The notes: generated from the letters alone by a model not told the origin. A stretch of DNA of 64,000 bases from an uncultured Bacillota bacterium (GCA_905205665.1 CAJLEF010000005.1:31270-95269), one strand, 5' to 3'. Positions 26,250 to 35,422 are shown, numbered from the stretch's first letter. Numbers and translations: made by a program.

Positions 26250-26279
26250 ATTTTAACCCCTTTTATAAGAAATCGTCAA
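26250..26279 (-). promoter_or_regulatory. Promoter of the asnS T-box operon
   Basis: TTGACG (26279-26274), an 18-base spacer, and TAAAAT (26255-26250) on the minus strand, just upstream of Stem I. Confidence 0.65.
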
Positions 26280-26408
26280 CATTTTTTACACCAATCATCT
26301 AAAGAAGCACGTTTAATAGTTAATTATATTGCTTTTTTAGAATATATTAGAAATACACTAAACAACCTGCCGGATTATTTTATATTGAAATAGACTCTCA
26401 AAAAGACC

Positions 26409-27290
26409 TCATTTTCGCATCATTTTATTACGATATTCTTCTTGTAAATAAGAATTAGAAAGATGAGTGTATATTTCTGTTGTTCCCAAGTTTTCATGTC
26501 CTAATAATTCCTGAACTGTCTTAATATCGGCTCCATTGGCAAGTAGATGAGTTGCAAAAGTATGCCTTAAAGTATGAGGCGATAAATGATGGTTGATTCC
26601 GGAAGAAAGAGCTTTTTTTTCAATCATTTTAAAAATACTACTACGACTTAGTTTTCCTCCTCTTTGATTAACTAATAAATAATCATGGTTTTCTTTTTTT
26701 AGTAATGATGGTCGTATCGAAAGATATTTATCTAAAGCATCCTGAGCAAATTCACCATAATAAACAGTCCTGCCTTTTTGACCTTTACCTGTAACGGTGA
26801 TTCTTCTATCTGATTTATATATATCTCCTATTTTAATATCTGATAATTCACTTACCCGAAGTCCTGTAGAATAAAGAAGTTCTAAAACAAGATGGCACTC
26901 TATATCCCATGATGTGTCAAGTTTATCAAAATGCAAAAGTTTTTCTGTTTCCTCATAATTTAAAGTGTTAGGTAAAGGTTTATTTAATTTAGGATTATGA
27001 ATTTTCTCAAAAACATTATTTTCTACTACACCTTTTTGTTCTAAATAACGATAAAAACTACGAAGAGCACTTAAGTGTCTAGCAATACTTTTGTTTTTGA
27101 ATTTTTCTTGATCTAACAATTTTAAATATGTTCGTACATCTTCTTTTGTTAAAGATAAATATGACAAGTTATGTTCCTTTAAAAATAAGGCAAATTCATC
27201 TAAATCTGTTTGATAAGCTAACACCGTATTAGAAGAAACCATCTTCACATCTGTCAAGTATTGTAAAAATTCTTCGACTTTATTTTTCAT
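26409..27290 (-). CDS. Tyrosine recombinase, XerC/XerD type (second copy)
   Basis: A 293-residue recombinase. It has an N-terminal core-binding domain (FLQYLTDVKMVSSNTVLAYQ, ARHLSALRSFYRYL) and catalytic residues in STGLRVSELSDI, GKGQKGR, HTLRHTFATHLLANGAD, GHENLGTTEIYTH. About 300 residues with no phage context suggests the partner of the Xer at 15.1 kb in dimer resolution. The C terminus (EEYRNKMMRK) lacks the usual HPRA end. It is transcribed divergently from murT. I cannot assign C versus D. Confidence 0.9.
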   Translation of the reverse strand: MKNKVEEFLQYLTDVKMVSSNTVLAYQTDLDEFALFLKEHNLSYLSLTKEDVRTYLKLLDQEKFKNKSIARHLSALRSFYRYLEQKGVVENNVFEKIHNPKLNKPLPNTLNYEETEKLLHFDKLDTSWDIECHLVLELLYSTGLRVSELSDIKIGDIYKSDRRITVTGKGQKGRTVYYGEFAQDALDKYLSIRPSLLKKENHDYLLVNQRGGKLSRSSIFKMIEKKALSSGINHHLSPHTLRHTFATHLLANGADIKTVQELLGHENLGTTEIYTHLSNSYLQEEYRNKMMRK

Positions 27291-27320
27291 TTATATCACG
27301 TTTTAATTCTAGCATCTTTA

Positions 27321-27349
27321 TTGTCAAATGGAAAGGTATTTGCTATAAT
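27321..27349 (+). promoter_or_regulatory. Promoter of murT-gatD
   Basis: TTGTCA, a 17-base spacer and a perfect TATAAT (27344-27349), ending 19 bases before the murT start. Confidence 0.75.
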
Positions 27350-27368
27350 TTTCTTAGGTGATGAAAAG

Positions 27369-28712
27369 ATGATGACAACTTTACAAATAATAGTTAACAA
27401 AACATTGACGTTCGTTTGTAAATTATTTCATAAAAATGGCAGTCAATTTCCGGGAGCTATTAGTTACAATATGAATCAACATGTCCTAGAAAAGATTAAA
27501 TATCCTAAATATGTGATTGGTGTAACAGGTTCTAGTGGTAAGGGGACTACAACCCAAATGATTTATCATATTTTAACAGATGCTGGTTTAGATGTTAGTT
27601 ATAACGCTTCTGGAAGTAACGGTATTCGGGGAATTACTACCTTAGTTTTAAATAACTGTACCCTAACTGGTAAGTTTAAACATGATGTTTTACTTTTAGA
27701 ACTTGATGAAAGACACTTGCATTTAGCTTTTGGTAAAAATAAAATGACCCATCTTGTAGTAACTAATATTACTCGTGATCAACCCGCTAGAAACGGTTCT
27801 CCAGATCTTATTTATGATGCTATTTTTAATGCCATAGATGAACAAACAACGCTTATTTTAAACGCAGATGACCCAGGTCTTATGAAAGAAAAAATTAATT
27901 TTAAGGGGAAAATAGTTACTTATGGTATTAATAAGACAAAAGATTCTTATTCTAAAAAAGAAAACTTTTCAGTAGATAATGCTTACTGTCCAAAATGTCA
28001 TAAAAAACTTGTGTATTATTATTATCATTATGGTCATATTGGTTCTTATTATTGCCAAAACTGTGACTTTAAAAGAGGAAATCCTGATTATACAGCAACT
28101 AAAGTTGATTTAAAAAATAAAACAATGTTAATTAACAATAATGAGGTTTGCTTAAATAAAAATTTCTTTTTTACAGCCTATGCTACCTTAGCGGCCTATG
28201 CTCTTACAAATACTATAGGTATTAAAGAAAAACAAATTTTATATGCTTTAAATGACGACATGATTGAATCTAAAAGAGGCCATGAATATATGATTGATAA
28301 CCGACATGTTTTAATGCTTGAAAGTAAAAACGAAAATGCTTTGAGTTATTATCAGTCTTTACGATATATTGTGAATGAAGATGGTCAAAAAAGTGTTATT
28401 TTAGGTTTTGATAATGTTTCAAGAAGATATAAATTTAATGATTTAAGTTGGCTTTGGGATGTTGATTTTGAACTTCTAAATGACGATAGTATTGAAAAAA
28501 TATTTTTAATTGGCCGATTTAAATGGGATGTTTTAGTAAGGCTTAAATATGCGAAGATTAAGGCTAAAAAAATCGTTCTTATTGATGATTTAAACAATTT
28601 AATTGATACAGTAAAAAAAGAATCAATTGGTGATATTTATACAATGGTATGCTTTGATATGACAGAAATCATCAAAAAGAAAATAAAGGAGTACAATAAT
28701 GGAAACAATTAA
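27369..28712 (+). CDS. murT: Lipid II isoglutaminyl synthase, ligase subunit MurT
   Basis: A Mur-ligase relative that, with GatD, amidates the D-Glu of lipid II. At 447 residues it has the P-loop GSSGKGTTT (about 54-62), the Mur-ligase middle domain and the MurT-specific Cys4 zinc ribbon (C207, C210, C229, C232), followed by a C-terminal ligase domain. ATG at 27369 follows AGGTGAT; upstream in-frame starts overlap the promoter. The end overlaps gatD by 14 bases, so the two subunits are made together. Confidence 0.93.
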   Translation: MMTTLQIIVNKTLTFVCKLFHKNGSQFPGAISYNMNQHVLEKIKYPKYVIGVTGSSGKGTTTQMIYHILTDAGLDVSYNASGSNGIRGITTLVLNNCTLTGKFKHDVLLLELDERHLHLAFGKNKMTHLVVTNITRDQPARNGSPDLIYDAIFNAIDEQTTLILNADDPGLMKEKINFKGKIVTYGINKTKDSYSKKENFSVDNAYCPKCHKKLVYYYYHYGHIGSYYCQNCDFKRGNPDYTATKVDLKNKTMLINNNEVCLNKNFFFTAYATLAAYALTNTIGIKEKQILYALNDDMIESKRGHEYMIDNRHVLMLESKNENALSYYQSLRYIVNEDGQKSVILGFDNVSRRYKFNDLSWLWDVDFELLNDDSIEKIFLIGRFKWDVLVRLKYAKIKAKKIVLIDDLNNLIDTVKKESIGDIYTMVCFDMTEIIKKKIKEYNNGNN

Positions 28713-29430
28713 AATAGCGCATTTATATTATGATCTTATGAATTTATATGGTGAACATGGCAATGTAAGATGTTTAACTCATCATTTGGAAAGCCATGAT
28801 GTCCGTGTCATTGTTCACAATTTAAGTATTGATGATAAAATCAAATTTGATGATTATGATATTTTTTATATAGGAAGTGGTTCTAAAGAATCTTTTCTTC
28901 TTTCTTTAAATGATTTAATGAAAAGAAAAGAAGATATAATTAAGGCTTATAATAAAAATAAATTTTTCTTTGTGACCGGTAATGCCTTAGATTTCTTTGG
29001 TGAAAGTTTCACAACCGTAGATGATGTCAAATATGAAACATTAGGCTTATTTAAATATCAAAGTTATGAAACAGATTTCCGTATTGTTGGTGAACAAGTA
29101 TTTGAAATGAAAGATTTAAAAGATGAGGTTATTGGTTTTGAAAATAGAAATTCTGTTTTAAAAAATGTGCATGAAAAAAATTTATTTACGATTAAATCTG
29201 GAACAGGTTATGCTCCTAATGAAACAAAAGATGGTATTTTAAAGAAACATTTTTATGGCACTTATCTTCTAGGTCCTTTATTTATTCGTAATCCTTATTT
29301 TACAGAAAAAATAATTAAGGAAATATTAAAGCAAAGAAAATTAGAATACAAACCTTTTGAAGATGAAATTGAAATTACTGCTTACCATGAATATCAAAAA
29401 AATTTATTAAACGAAAAAGAAGACGAATAA
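28699..29430 (+). CDS. gatD: GatD-like glutamine amidotransferase subunit lacking catalytic Cys and His
   Basis: A 243-residue class I (CobB/CobQ-type) amidotransferase fold. GatD landmarks are clear: NLYGEHGN, YDIFYIGSGS, GFENR, GTGYAPNE and GTYLLGPLFIRNP. The nucleophile motif, normally TICGGYQ, reads VTGNALDFFG, so Thr93 occupies the Cys position. The catalytic His of GTYLHGP is Leu191. It is therefore unlikely to hydrolyse glutamine conventionally although it still follows murT with overlapping frames. It might stabilise MurT while free ammonia is used, or the complex may have another function. Confidence 0.88.
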   Translation: METIKIAHLYYDLMNLYGEHGNVRCLTHHLESHDVRVIVHNLSIDDKIKFDDYDIFYIGSGSKESFLLSLNDLMKRKEDIIKAYNKNKFFFVTGNALDFFGESFTTVDDVKYETLGLFKYQSYETDFRIVGEQVFEMKDLKDEVIGFENRNSVLKNVHEKNLFTIKSGTGYAPNETKDGILKKHFYGTYLLGPLFIRNPYFTEKIIKEILKQRKLEYKPFEDEIEITAYHEYQKNLLNEKEDE

Positions 29431-29539
29431 GTCTTCTTTTCTACTACTTAAGAGAACGTAAAACACGAATACGATAAACTGCCATAGCCTTTAAAATAAA
29501 GGTTATAAACAGCCTCAAGGAGAATAATTTTCTCCTCAA
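29410..29539 (-). ncRNA. Candidate small transcript (RNA or 31-codon peptide) between gatD and the pseudopilin gene
   Basis: On the minus strand TTGACA (29573-29568), a 17-base spacer and TAGTAT (29550-29545) point into a gene-free stretch that ends at the gatD terminator, giving about 130 bases. The transcript begins with a hairpin (AGGAGAA/TTCTCCT). One frame from TTG at 29539 runs 31 codons (basic, hydrophobic centre LFITFILKAMAVYRI) to TAG at the foot of the terminator, but it has no ribosome site. I cannot decide between RNA and peptide. Confidence 0.4.
29415..29440. terminator. Bidirectional terminator after gatD
   Basis: A 10-bp stem AAAAGAAGAC / GTCTTCTTTT overlapping the last gatD codons, with T-runs on both strands. 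Confidence 0.85.
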
Positions 29540-29589
29540 GAAAGATACTATCATAATAAAATATATCTGTCAAAGGCAATGTCTAATTT

Positions 29590-29970
29590 TTATTTTGAAT
29601 CTAAAGAATCAACTGAACAAGTAAATTCACTATTTTGATAAGTGATTTCAACATATGTTTTAGAAGAAATCTTCTCGTGTTTTCTAGGGTCTATTAAATC
29701 GTCATCACTAATAAGACCTTGTTCTAATAAGACTGTTACAGCCACATCACATTTGCCCCTAGTAATACACGTACTTCGAAGTGTTTTGCCGGCATTTAAA
29801 TGAATATAACTACAAGCAGCCTTCGAAAGAGTTGCTTTAAAAAGATCATATTGTTTATCTTGTTCCTTATTTAAAATACCACTCATATTGGAGACAATAA
29901 CCATACCCAAGACACCTAAAAGAGCAATAGTAATAACTAGTTCCACCAATGTAAATCCTTTTTTATTCAT
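29590..29970 (-). CDS. Type II/IV pseudopilin
   Basis: A 126-residue prepilin. MNKKGFTLVELVITIALLGV is the class III leader: cleavage after Gly5, Phe+1 and Glu+5 of the mature chain, then a hydrophobic helix. The globular part is small and carries four cysteines (ACSYIHL, STC, GKC, FTC), suggesting two disulfides. Its start overlaps the psd stop (ATGA), so it belongs to a lipid-synthesis operon rather than with pilC/pilD (40-42 kb) or pilB (60.6 kb). Confidence 0.9.
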   Translation of the reverse strand: MNKKGFTLVELVITIALLGVLGMVIVSNMSGILNKEQDKQYDLFKATLSKAACSYIHLNAGKTLRSTCITRGKCDVAVTVLLEQGLISDDDLIDPRKHEKISSKTYVEITYQNSEFTCSVDSLDSK

Positions 29971-30839
29971 CTAAGTTCACCTATTTTCTGTCCACATTTT
30001 ACCACAGCCTCTTCACCATTTAAAGATTTTTCTAGTAACTTTACAGGTTCCTTTAAAGTGTCTTTCATAAAACATAGAATCACCGTAGAACCACCAAAGA
30101 AAAACATCCCCTTTTCTTCTCCTCTTTTAAACTCTTTTTGATAATGATTAACAATTTTTCCTACACCTAAAGCACCAACCTCGATATATAACACATCTTT
30201 AAAATTTTTAGTTTCAAGAAAAGAATATTCTCTTGTATTTTCTAAATAAACATGCGTTTTCTTTAAAGCAACATCTCGAACAGTATGAAATGCGCCTTTT
30301 ATTTTTTTGGCAAATAAAAGTTTGCCGTCATCAAAATAATGATATCGATGATAATGTGTTGGGATAAGGCGAAAAACATATAATAAACCATCATTATATT
30401 CTTTAGCTAAACCATGATTTAAAATTAAATCTTCTAAAGAATAAGTTAGCCCTTTGATGTTAAATTTACTTTGAAAATTTATACGATAGGCACTTAAATA
30501 GGCGTCACACGGTGAACAAAAATCACCTGAATGATTAGAAAAAACTATTTTCTTTTTTTCTCTCGTAAAAAAATCATTAAAACTCGTATACTCTTTTTTC
30601 TTATAAGGCTTCATATCCATTTGGTTTTTTTTTATAAAACCTGGAATTATTTTTTTAGATAGTTTAGAATCATAAAACTTTCCCATTAAAGTAGTTAAAC
30701 CTTTTGAAGTAATTAATGGTAGCAATTTTTGACCTAAATTATTTTCATAAAGAAAAGATAAAAATTGGTTGTTCTGATATTCTTTTACATACAAAAGTGT
30801 ATCAGAGCTCCAAGAAGAACTATCCCGTAAATCACGCAT
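29967..30839 (-). CDS. psd: Phosphatidylserine decarboxylase
   Basis: Converts phosphatidylserine to phosphatidylethanolamine using a pyruvoyl group. At 290 residues it contains CSPCDAYLSAYR (Asp of the self-cleavage triad), PTHYHRYHY (His), GALGVGKI and the cleavage site GGST, a variant of the usual LGST that keeps the Gly-Ser bond. The start follows AAGGGTGA and overlaps the end of pssA by 55 bases. Confidence 0.92.
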   Translation of the reverse strand: MRDLRDSSSWSSDTLLYVKEYQNNQFLSFLYENNLGQKLLPLITSKGLTTLMGKFYDSKLSKKIIPGFIKKNQMDMKPYKKKEYTSFNDFFTREKKKIVFSNHSGDFCSPCDAYLSAYRINFQSKFNIKGLTYSLEDLILNHGLAKEYNDGLLYVFRLIPTHYHRYHYFDDGKLLFAKKIKGAFHTVRDVALKKTHVYLENTREYSFLETKNFKDVLYIEVGALGVGKIVNHYQKEFKRGEEKGMFFFGGSTVILCFMKDTLKEPVKLLEKSLNGEEAVVKCGQKIGELR

Positions 30840-31405
30840 ATGATTTCACCCTTTCCTTTTAAATGAGGAACTTTAAGTTTTGATATTTGCATTATGGCAA
30901 CAATAATCATACTTGCTATATAAATATAAGCAAAAACGTCTGTGAAATTATGAAAAAGTAAATAAACAGTAGGAAAAATAAGCGCGGCAGGTGTCACAGG
31001 AAGACCAGTATAATACTTTCTTGCCGTTGTTTCTTTTGTTCTTCTAATTTCTTCATCAACATTAAACCAGGCAAGACGAGAAATGGCGGTTAAAAGATAA
31101 ATTAAGCATAAAACTTGAAGCCACATGTTATCTTTAGCAATCGCAAGGCCAATAAATAAAGGCGCCGCCCCAAAGCAAATAACATCTGATAAAGAGTCTA
31201 ATTGAACACCATATCTTTTAGCAAAATCAGAACGATTCTTTTTAGTCCTTGCAATCGTGCCATCTAAAGAATCGAAAAGTCCAGAGGCCATCAAGCATAA
31301 TAAACTATATAAAAGAGAACCGGACATAGAAAAATATATACTTAATATGCCACATAAAGTTCCTAAAAACGTAAATAACGTTGTATAATCAAAAATTCCT
31401 ATCAT
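30785..31405 (-). CDS. pssA: CDP-diacylglycerol-serine O-phosphatidyltransferase
   Basis: Makes phosphatidylserine from CDP-diacylglycerol and serine. A 206-residue membrane protein with about six helices and the CDP-alcohol phosphotransferase signature D-G-x2-A-R-x8-G-x3-D-x3-D, seen as DSLDGTIARTKKNRSDFAKR then YGVQLDSLSD (about 44-76). Coupled to psd downstream and to the flippase-like gene upstream by an ATGA-type overlap. Confidence 0.92.
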   Translation of the reverse strand: MIGIFDYTTLFTFLGTLCGILSIYFSMSGSLLYSLLCLMASGLFDSLDGTIARTKKNRSDFAKRYGVQLDSLSDVICFGAAPLFIGLAIAKDNMWLQVLCLIYLLTAISRLAWFNVDEEIRRTKETTARKYYTGLPVTPAALIFPTVYLLFHNFTDVFAYIYIASMIIVAIMQISKLKVPHLKGKGEIICVIYGIVLLGALIHFCM

Positions 31406-32433
31406 AAATCTACTACTCTCTTTCTTTTAATGGAATGAAATATTAAATAAACTATTGCACAAAAAATAACAAATAAATAAAAGCTTAATGTTCTCAGTAA
31501 AATCATCGCGGAAGTGGCAAGTAACGGTCCATAAACGGCTTCATTAACGGCTAATAAAAGATTTTCACTAACGACAACTCCCCCAGGGAAAGGAACAAAA
31601 TCACTGGCAAGCGTAATTCCTATTTGAACGGTAATTAAGTAAAAGATACTATAATCATGAAGTCCAAATGCTAAATAAATAATGTAACTAACACCAAGCA
31701 AAGAAAGTCTTTGAAGAATCATATAAAATAAACCTTCTAATAAAATAAGTGGTTTCTTTTTGGTAAGTTCAGCACATGCCTTATAGTCTTTCAAAGCTTT
31801 CTGAAATTCTTCTTTTTTCTTTTTTTCGTCTTTAACTAAATGAAGCTTACTTCCTAAATGAATTAATCTTAACATAAATTTAGGAAAAATTTTATGACTA
31901 TATACCATAAGTAAGAAAAGAAAAATAACCAAAATGGTCGTTACCAATCCTAATATTACTAAAATCGTAAAGACTTTATTAATTGAAAACAAAGAATGAA
32001 AGTAAAAAGGAAACAAAATGAAAGCTAATAATATTAAGGCAATTTTATAAAGGATAGTATTAAGAAGAATGATAATACTATTAATTCGATAAGGAATATT
32101 ATCTTTATTCATTTCATACATTTCAACAGGTTGTCCTCCCATACTACTAGGAGTTATGGCTGAGAAATAGTTTTCTGTACAAACATAACCTAAAGAAGCT
32201 GATAAAGTTGTTTTTTTACCAAAATGAAACAACATTCTTTTTAAGAAAAAAGCCCCCCAAAAAGCATAAAAAAACATCAAGATAACGCCCCATAATAAAG
32301 TGGATACATGGCAATTTTGTAAAGAAAATTTTAAAGCTTCTAAAGAATAATCTTTTAAAATAAAATAATAAGTGGCAAAAATAAGCAAGAAGAAAAACAA
32401 TATAAATAAAATATATCTCTTTTTAGACTTCAC
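31402..32433 (-). CDS. UPF0104/LPG-synthase-TM family membrane protein (flippase-like)
   Basis: About 343 residues with seven to eight transmembrane helices, including the family motifs ITPSSMGGQPVEMY (about 90-103) and DFVPFPGGVVVSENLLL. The family is the membrane half of MprF-type proteins, here without a synthase domain. GTG at 32433 is chosen because GGTGAT lies four bases ahead; the ATGs at 32448 and 32445 lack a site. Heading a pssA-psd operon suggests it moves or partitions phospholipid, but that is inference. Confidence 0.82.
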   Translation of the reverse strand: MKSKKRYILFILFFFLLIFATYYFILKDYSLEALKFSLQNCHVSTLLWGVILMFFYAFWGAFFLKRMLFHFGKKTTLSASLGYVCTENYFSAITPSSMGGQPVEMYEMNKDNIPYRINSIIILLNTILYKIALILLAFILFPFYFHSLFSINKVFTILVILGLVTTILVIFLFLLMVYSHKIFPKFMLRLIHLGSKLHLVKDEKKKKEEFQKALKDYKACAELTKKKPLILLEGLFYMILQRLSLLGVSYIIYLAFGLHDYSIFYLITVQIGITLASDFVPFPGGVVVSENLLLAVNEAVYGPLLATSAMILLRTLSFYLFVIFCAIVYLIFHSIKRKRVVDL

Positions 32434-32465
32434 TTTTATCACCATCATAATAGTAGCATAGAAAA

Positions 32466-32495
32466 GAAGAAAAAGCCAGATTTTAACCTGACTTT
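32466..32495 (-). terminator. Terminator of valS
   Basis: On the minus strand AAAGTCAG / CTGGCTTT (one G-T pair), 8-base loop, then T's. Confidence 0.65.
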
Positions 32496-32499
32496 CTTT

Positions 32500-35052
32500 T
32501 TATTTCTCTAATAAACTTAATTTTAGTTTCTCAGCCTCTAATTTTTCTTGTTCTTCTTTAACAAGTTTTTCTGGAGCTTTTTTAACAAAGTTTTCATTGG
32601 CTAATAATTTTTCTCTTTTTTCAATACTAGCTTTTAAGAAAGATATTTCTTTTTCTTTTTTTTCAATATCTTCTTTGCTTTCTTCTTTTTCATCACATAA
32701 GGTCATATTATAGTTTTTATAGACAACTTCATATTTATTTTCACTTTGGCTTTCAGAGGCTATATGATCTGTTATTTTTAACATTTGCATAATAAAGGTA
32801 TAATCTTCTTTATTATTTAATAAAACGTGATATTCTTTACCAATATTATGTTCTGCTTTCATATTTCTAAATAAACGAATGAATTCCATTTCATCTTCAA
32901 CTTCTAAAGAAACATCTTTAAACACTTCTTTTTTGTCATATTTTGGATAATCACTTAACATGATTGTATCTTTTGTTTCTAAAACTTTTTGATAAATTTC
33001 TTCTGTTACAAAAGGCATGAATGGATGAAGCATTTTTAAAATACCTACTAAAACTTTACGTAAAACAAGTTTTGTTGTGTTTTCGCTCATATGAAATTTG
33101 GCCATTTCTATATATTTATCACAGAAATCTTCCCAAATAAAACGATATAAAATAGTACCAACGTTTTGGAATTCAAATTTATCCATATATTTTGTTACAG
33201 CTTTCACGGTTTCATTATATTTTGTTAAAATCCATTTATCTTCTTTATTTAAAGTAAGTTCTTCCGTTTCATCTAAACCATCTAAATTCATCATGACAAA
33301 ACGAGAAGCATTCCAGATTTTATTAATGAAATTCCAAGTACTTTTTACTTTTTCTTCATCATATCTTAAATCAGTTCCCCCAGCTGTAGAAGTAGTTAAA
33401 TAGTATCTTAAAGCATCAGCCCCATAAGAATCTATTACATCCATAGGATCTACCCCGTTGCCAAGACTTTTACTCATTTTTCTACCTTGTTTATCCCTAA
33501 TTAAACCATGAATATAACAATATTCAAAAGGACGAGTATTTGTAAAATGAAGGCCTTGGAAAGTCATTCTATTAACCCAGAAAGGAATAATGTCATAACC
33601 AGTTACTAAAACATTCGTTGGATAATACTTAGAAAGTAAATCTGTATTTAAAGGCCAACCAAGGGTTGAAAAAGGCCATAAAGCACTGGAAAACCAAGTG
33701 TCTAAAACATCTTCATCTTGAACCCAGCCTTCTTCTTTAGGAGCTTCCATACCAACGTAAACATTGCCATCTTTATACCATGCTGGTATTTGATGTCCCC
33801 ACCAAAGTTGTCTTGAAATACACCAGTCATACGTAATTTCCATCCAGTGATTCATTATTTTTTCATAACGTGCTGGTAAAAATTTAACTTTCGTTTCTTT
33901 ATTTTTTTGATTTTCCAAAACGGCATCCGCAAGAGGTCTCATCTTAACAAACCATTGTTTAGAAACAATAGGCTCAACCATAGCATCGGTTCTTTCAGAA
34001 TGCCCAACACTATGAACGATAGGTTCCACTTTAAGTAAGTAACCTTTTTCTTTTAATTCTTCTAATAATTTTTCTCGACATACAAAACGGTCCATGCCAG
34101 CATAAGAAAGGCAATTTTCGTTCATGGTACCGTCTAAGTTTAAAATATCAATGCCTTCTAAGTTATGTCTTTTACCTACTTCGTAGTCATTTGGATCACT
34201 TTTAGGGGTTATTTTAACACAACCCGTACCTTTTTCCATATCAGCGTGTTCATCGGCAATAATAGGTATTTCTCTATTAACAAGTGGTAAAATAACGGTT
34301 TTGCCAATGTATTTTTGATATCTTTTATCGTCTTTGTTAACCGCGACTGCCATATCCCCAAACATTGTTTCAGGACGAGTTGTTGCCACGTCTAAATATT
34401 CATCTGTTCCTTTAATAGGGTATTTTAAATGATAAAAATTACCTGGTACATCTTTATAAATAACTTCTTCATTTGATAAAGCCGTTTTAGCAACAGGATC
34501 CCAATTAATCATTCTTTCCCCACGATATATAAGACCTTCGTTATATAAATCAACAAATACTTTACGAACTGCTTTAGATAGGCCGTCATCTAAGGTAAAT
34601 CTTTCTTTCGAATAATCCACACTTAAACCAAGTTTAGCCCATTGACGATGGATATTAGAAGCATACTCATCTTTCCATTTCCAAGCTTCTTTTAACCAAT
34701 CTTCCCTTTTCATGCTACGAGGATCAATTCCTTCTTCACGAAGTTTTTTATCAACTTTTGCTTGCGTAGCAATACCAGCATGATCCATTCCAGGAACCCA
34801 TAGAGCATCAAAGCCTTGCATTCTTTTATAACGAATCATAATATCTTGAATAGATGTATTCCAAGCATGACCAAGATGTAATTTTCCTGTTACATTTGGA
34901 GGTGGAATAACAATGCAAAATGGTTTGCCGTCATTTTTACCACTTTCAAAATAGCCTTGTTCTTTCCAAAAATTATATTTTCCTTCTTCTATTTCTAAGT
35001 GATTATATTTTTTATCGATTAAGTCCACGATTTTGCTCCTTGATTTCATCAT
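32500..35052 (-). CDS. valS: Valyl-tRNA synthetase
   Basis: Charges tRNA-Val and edits Thr-tRNA-Val. At 850 residues: class I HIGH variant HLGH in PPPNVTGKLHLGHAWN, the CP1 editing region (TTRPETMFGDMAVAV, then WFVKMRPLADAV), WWGHQIPAWY, KMSKSLGN, and a C-terminal coiled coil for tRNA binding. It overlaps the end of the 136-residue unknown gene by 41 bases. A T-box leader lies about 0.7 kb upstream. Confidence 0.97.
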   Translation of the reverse strand: MMKSRSKIVDLIDKKYNHLEIEEGKYNFWKEQGYFESGKNDGKPFCIVIPPPNVTGKLHLGHAWNTSIQDIMIRYKRMQGFDALWVPGMDHAGIATQAKVDKKLREEGIDPRSMKREDWLKEAWKWKDEYASNIHRQWAKLGLSVDYSKERFTLDDGLSKAVRKVFVDLYNEGLIYRGERMINWDPVAKTALSNEEVIYKDVPGNFYHLKYPIKGTDEYLDVATTRPETMFGDMAVAVNKDDKRYQKYIGKTVILPLVNREIPIIADEHADMEKGTGCVKITPKSDPNDYEVGKRHNLEGIDILNLDGTMNENCLSYAGMDRFVCREKLLEELKEKGYLLKVEPIVHSVGHSERTDAMVEPIVSKQWFVKMRPLADAVLENQKNKETKVKFLPARYEKIMNHWMEITYDWCISRQLWWGHQIPAWYKDGNVYVGMEAPKEEGWVQDEDVLDTWFSSALWPFSTLGWPLNTDLLSKYYPTNVLVTGYDIIPFWVNRMTFQGLHFTNTRPFEYCYIHGLIRDKQGRKMSKSLGNGVDPMDVIDSYGADALRYYLTTSTAGGTDLRYDEEKVKSTWNFINKIWNASRFVMMNLDGLDETEELTLNKEDKWILTKYNETVKAVTKYMDKFEFQNVGTILYRFIWEDFCDKYIEMAKFHMSENTTKLVLRKVLVGILKMLHPFMPFVTEEIYQKVLETKDTIMLSDYPKYDKKEVFKDVSLEVEDEMEFIRLFRNMKAEHNIGKEYHVLLNNKEDYTFIMQMLKITDHIASESQSENKYEVVYKNYNMTLCDEKEESKEDIEKKEKEISFLKASIEKREKLLANENFVKKAPEKLVKEEQEKLEAEKLKLSLLEK

Positions 35053-35422
35053 ATGTTTTTAAAAGATTTGCTGTATCAATATTCTTCCAAACTTTTTTTG
35101 ACGCATCATATTTAATCAAACGAAATCTTTTAAAAGCTTCTTCTTCCATTATATTTTCAACAAAATAAATAACTTGATGAGTACTGATATGTTCCGGAAA
35201 AAGAGCTACTAAATCATTAATACCATCCATAATAGTTAACATCTGATAATCCTTAGCGGCGCTTTTAGCGTTATCCAATATAGAGTCATTTTTCACTTTA
35301 TAATTGGCATCTACTTCTTGTTTTAATGTTTCAGCAATTAATTCATCATTCCATTTATTTACATCTTCTGTAGCATTTGTTAATACCATACCTGTTCGAC
35401 TAATTAATAAAATTTCTTTCAT
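35012..35422 (-). CDS. Hypothetical protein coupled to valS
   Basis: A 136-residue soluble protein of unrecognised family (starts MKEILLISRTGMVLTNATED). ATG at 35422 has GAGAGGAAAG ahead and is preferred over a TTG at 35446. The 41-base overlap with valS implies co-translation. Contents: an N-terminal beta-like segment, then MLTIMDGINDLVALFPEHIS and a charged C terminus. No known ValRS partner comes to mind. Confidence 0.7.
   Translation of the reverse strand: MKEILLISRTGMVLTNATEDVNKWNDELIAETLKQEVDANYKVKNDSILDNAKSAAKDYQMLTIMDGINDLVALFPEHISTHQVIYFVENIMEEEAFKRFRLIKYDASKKVWKNIDTANLLKTYDEIKEQNRGLNR

Noticed and set aside
15162..27290. Tyrosine recombinases flanking 11 kb as possible ends of a mobile element
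   Set aside because: Everything between them is core metabolism in Bacillota-type order, and both proteins look like XerC/XerD housekeeping enzymes. No attachment-site repeats were seen.
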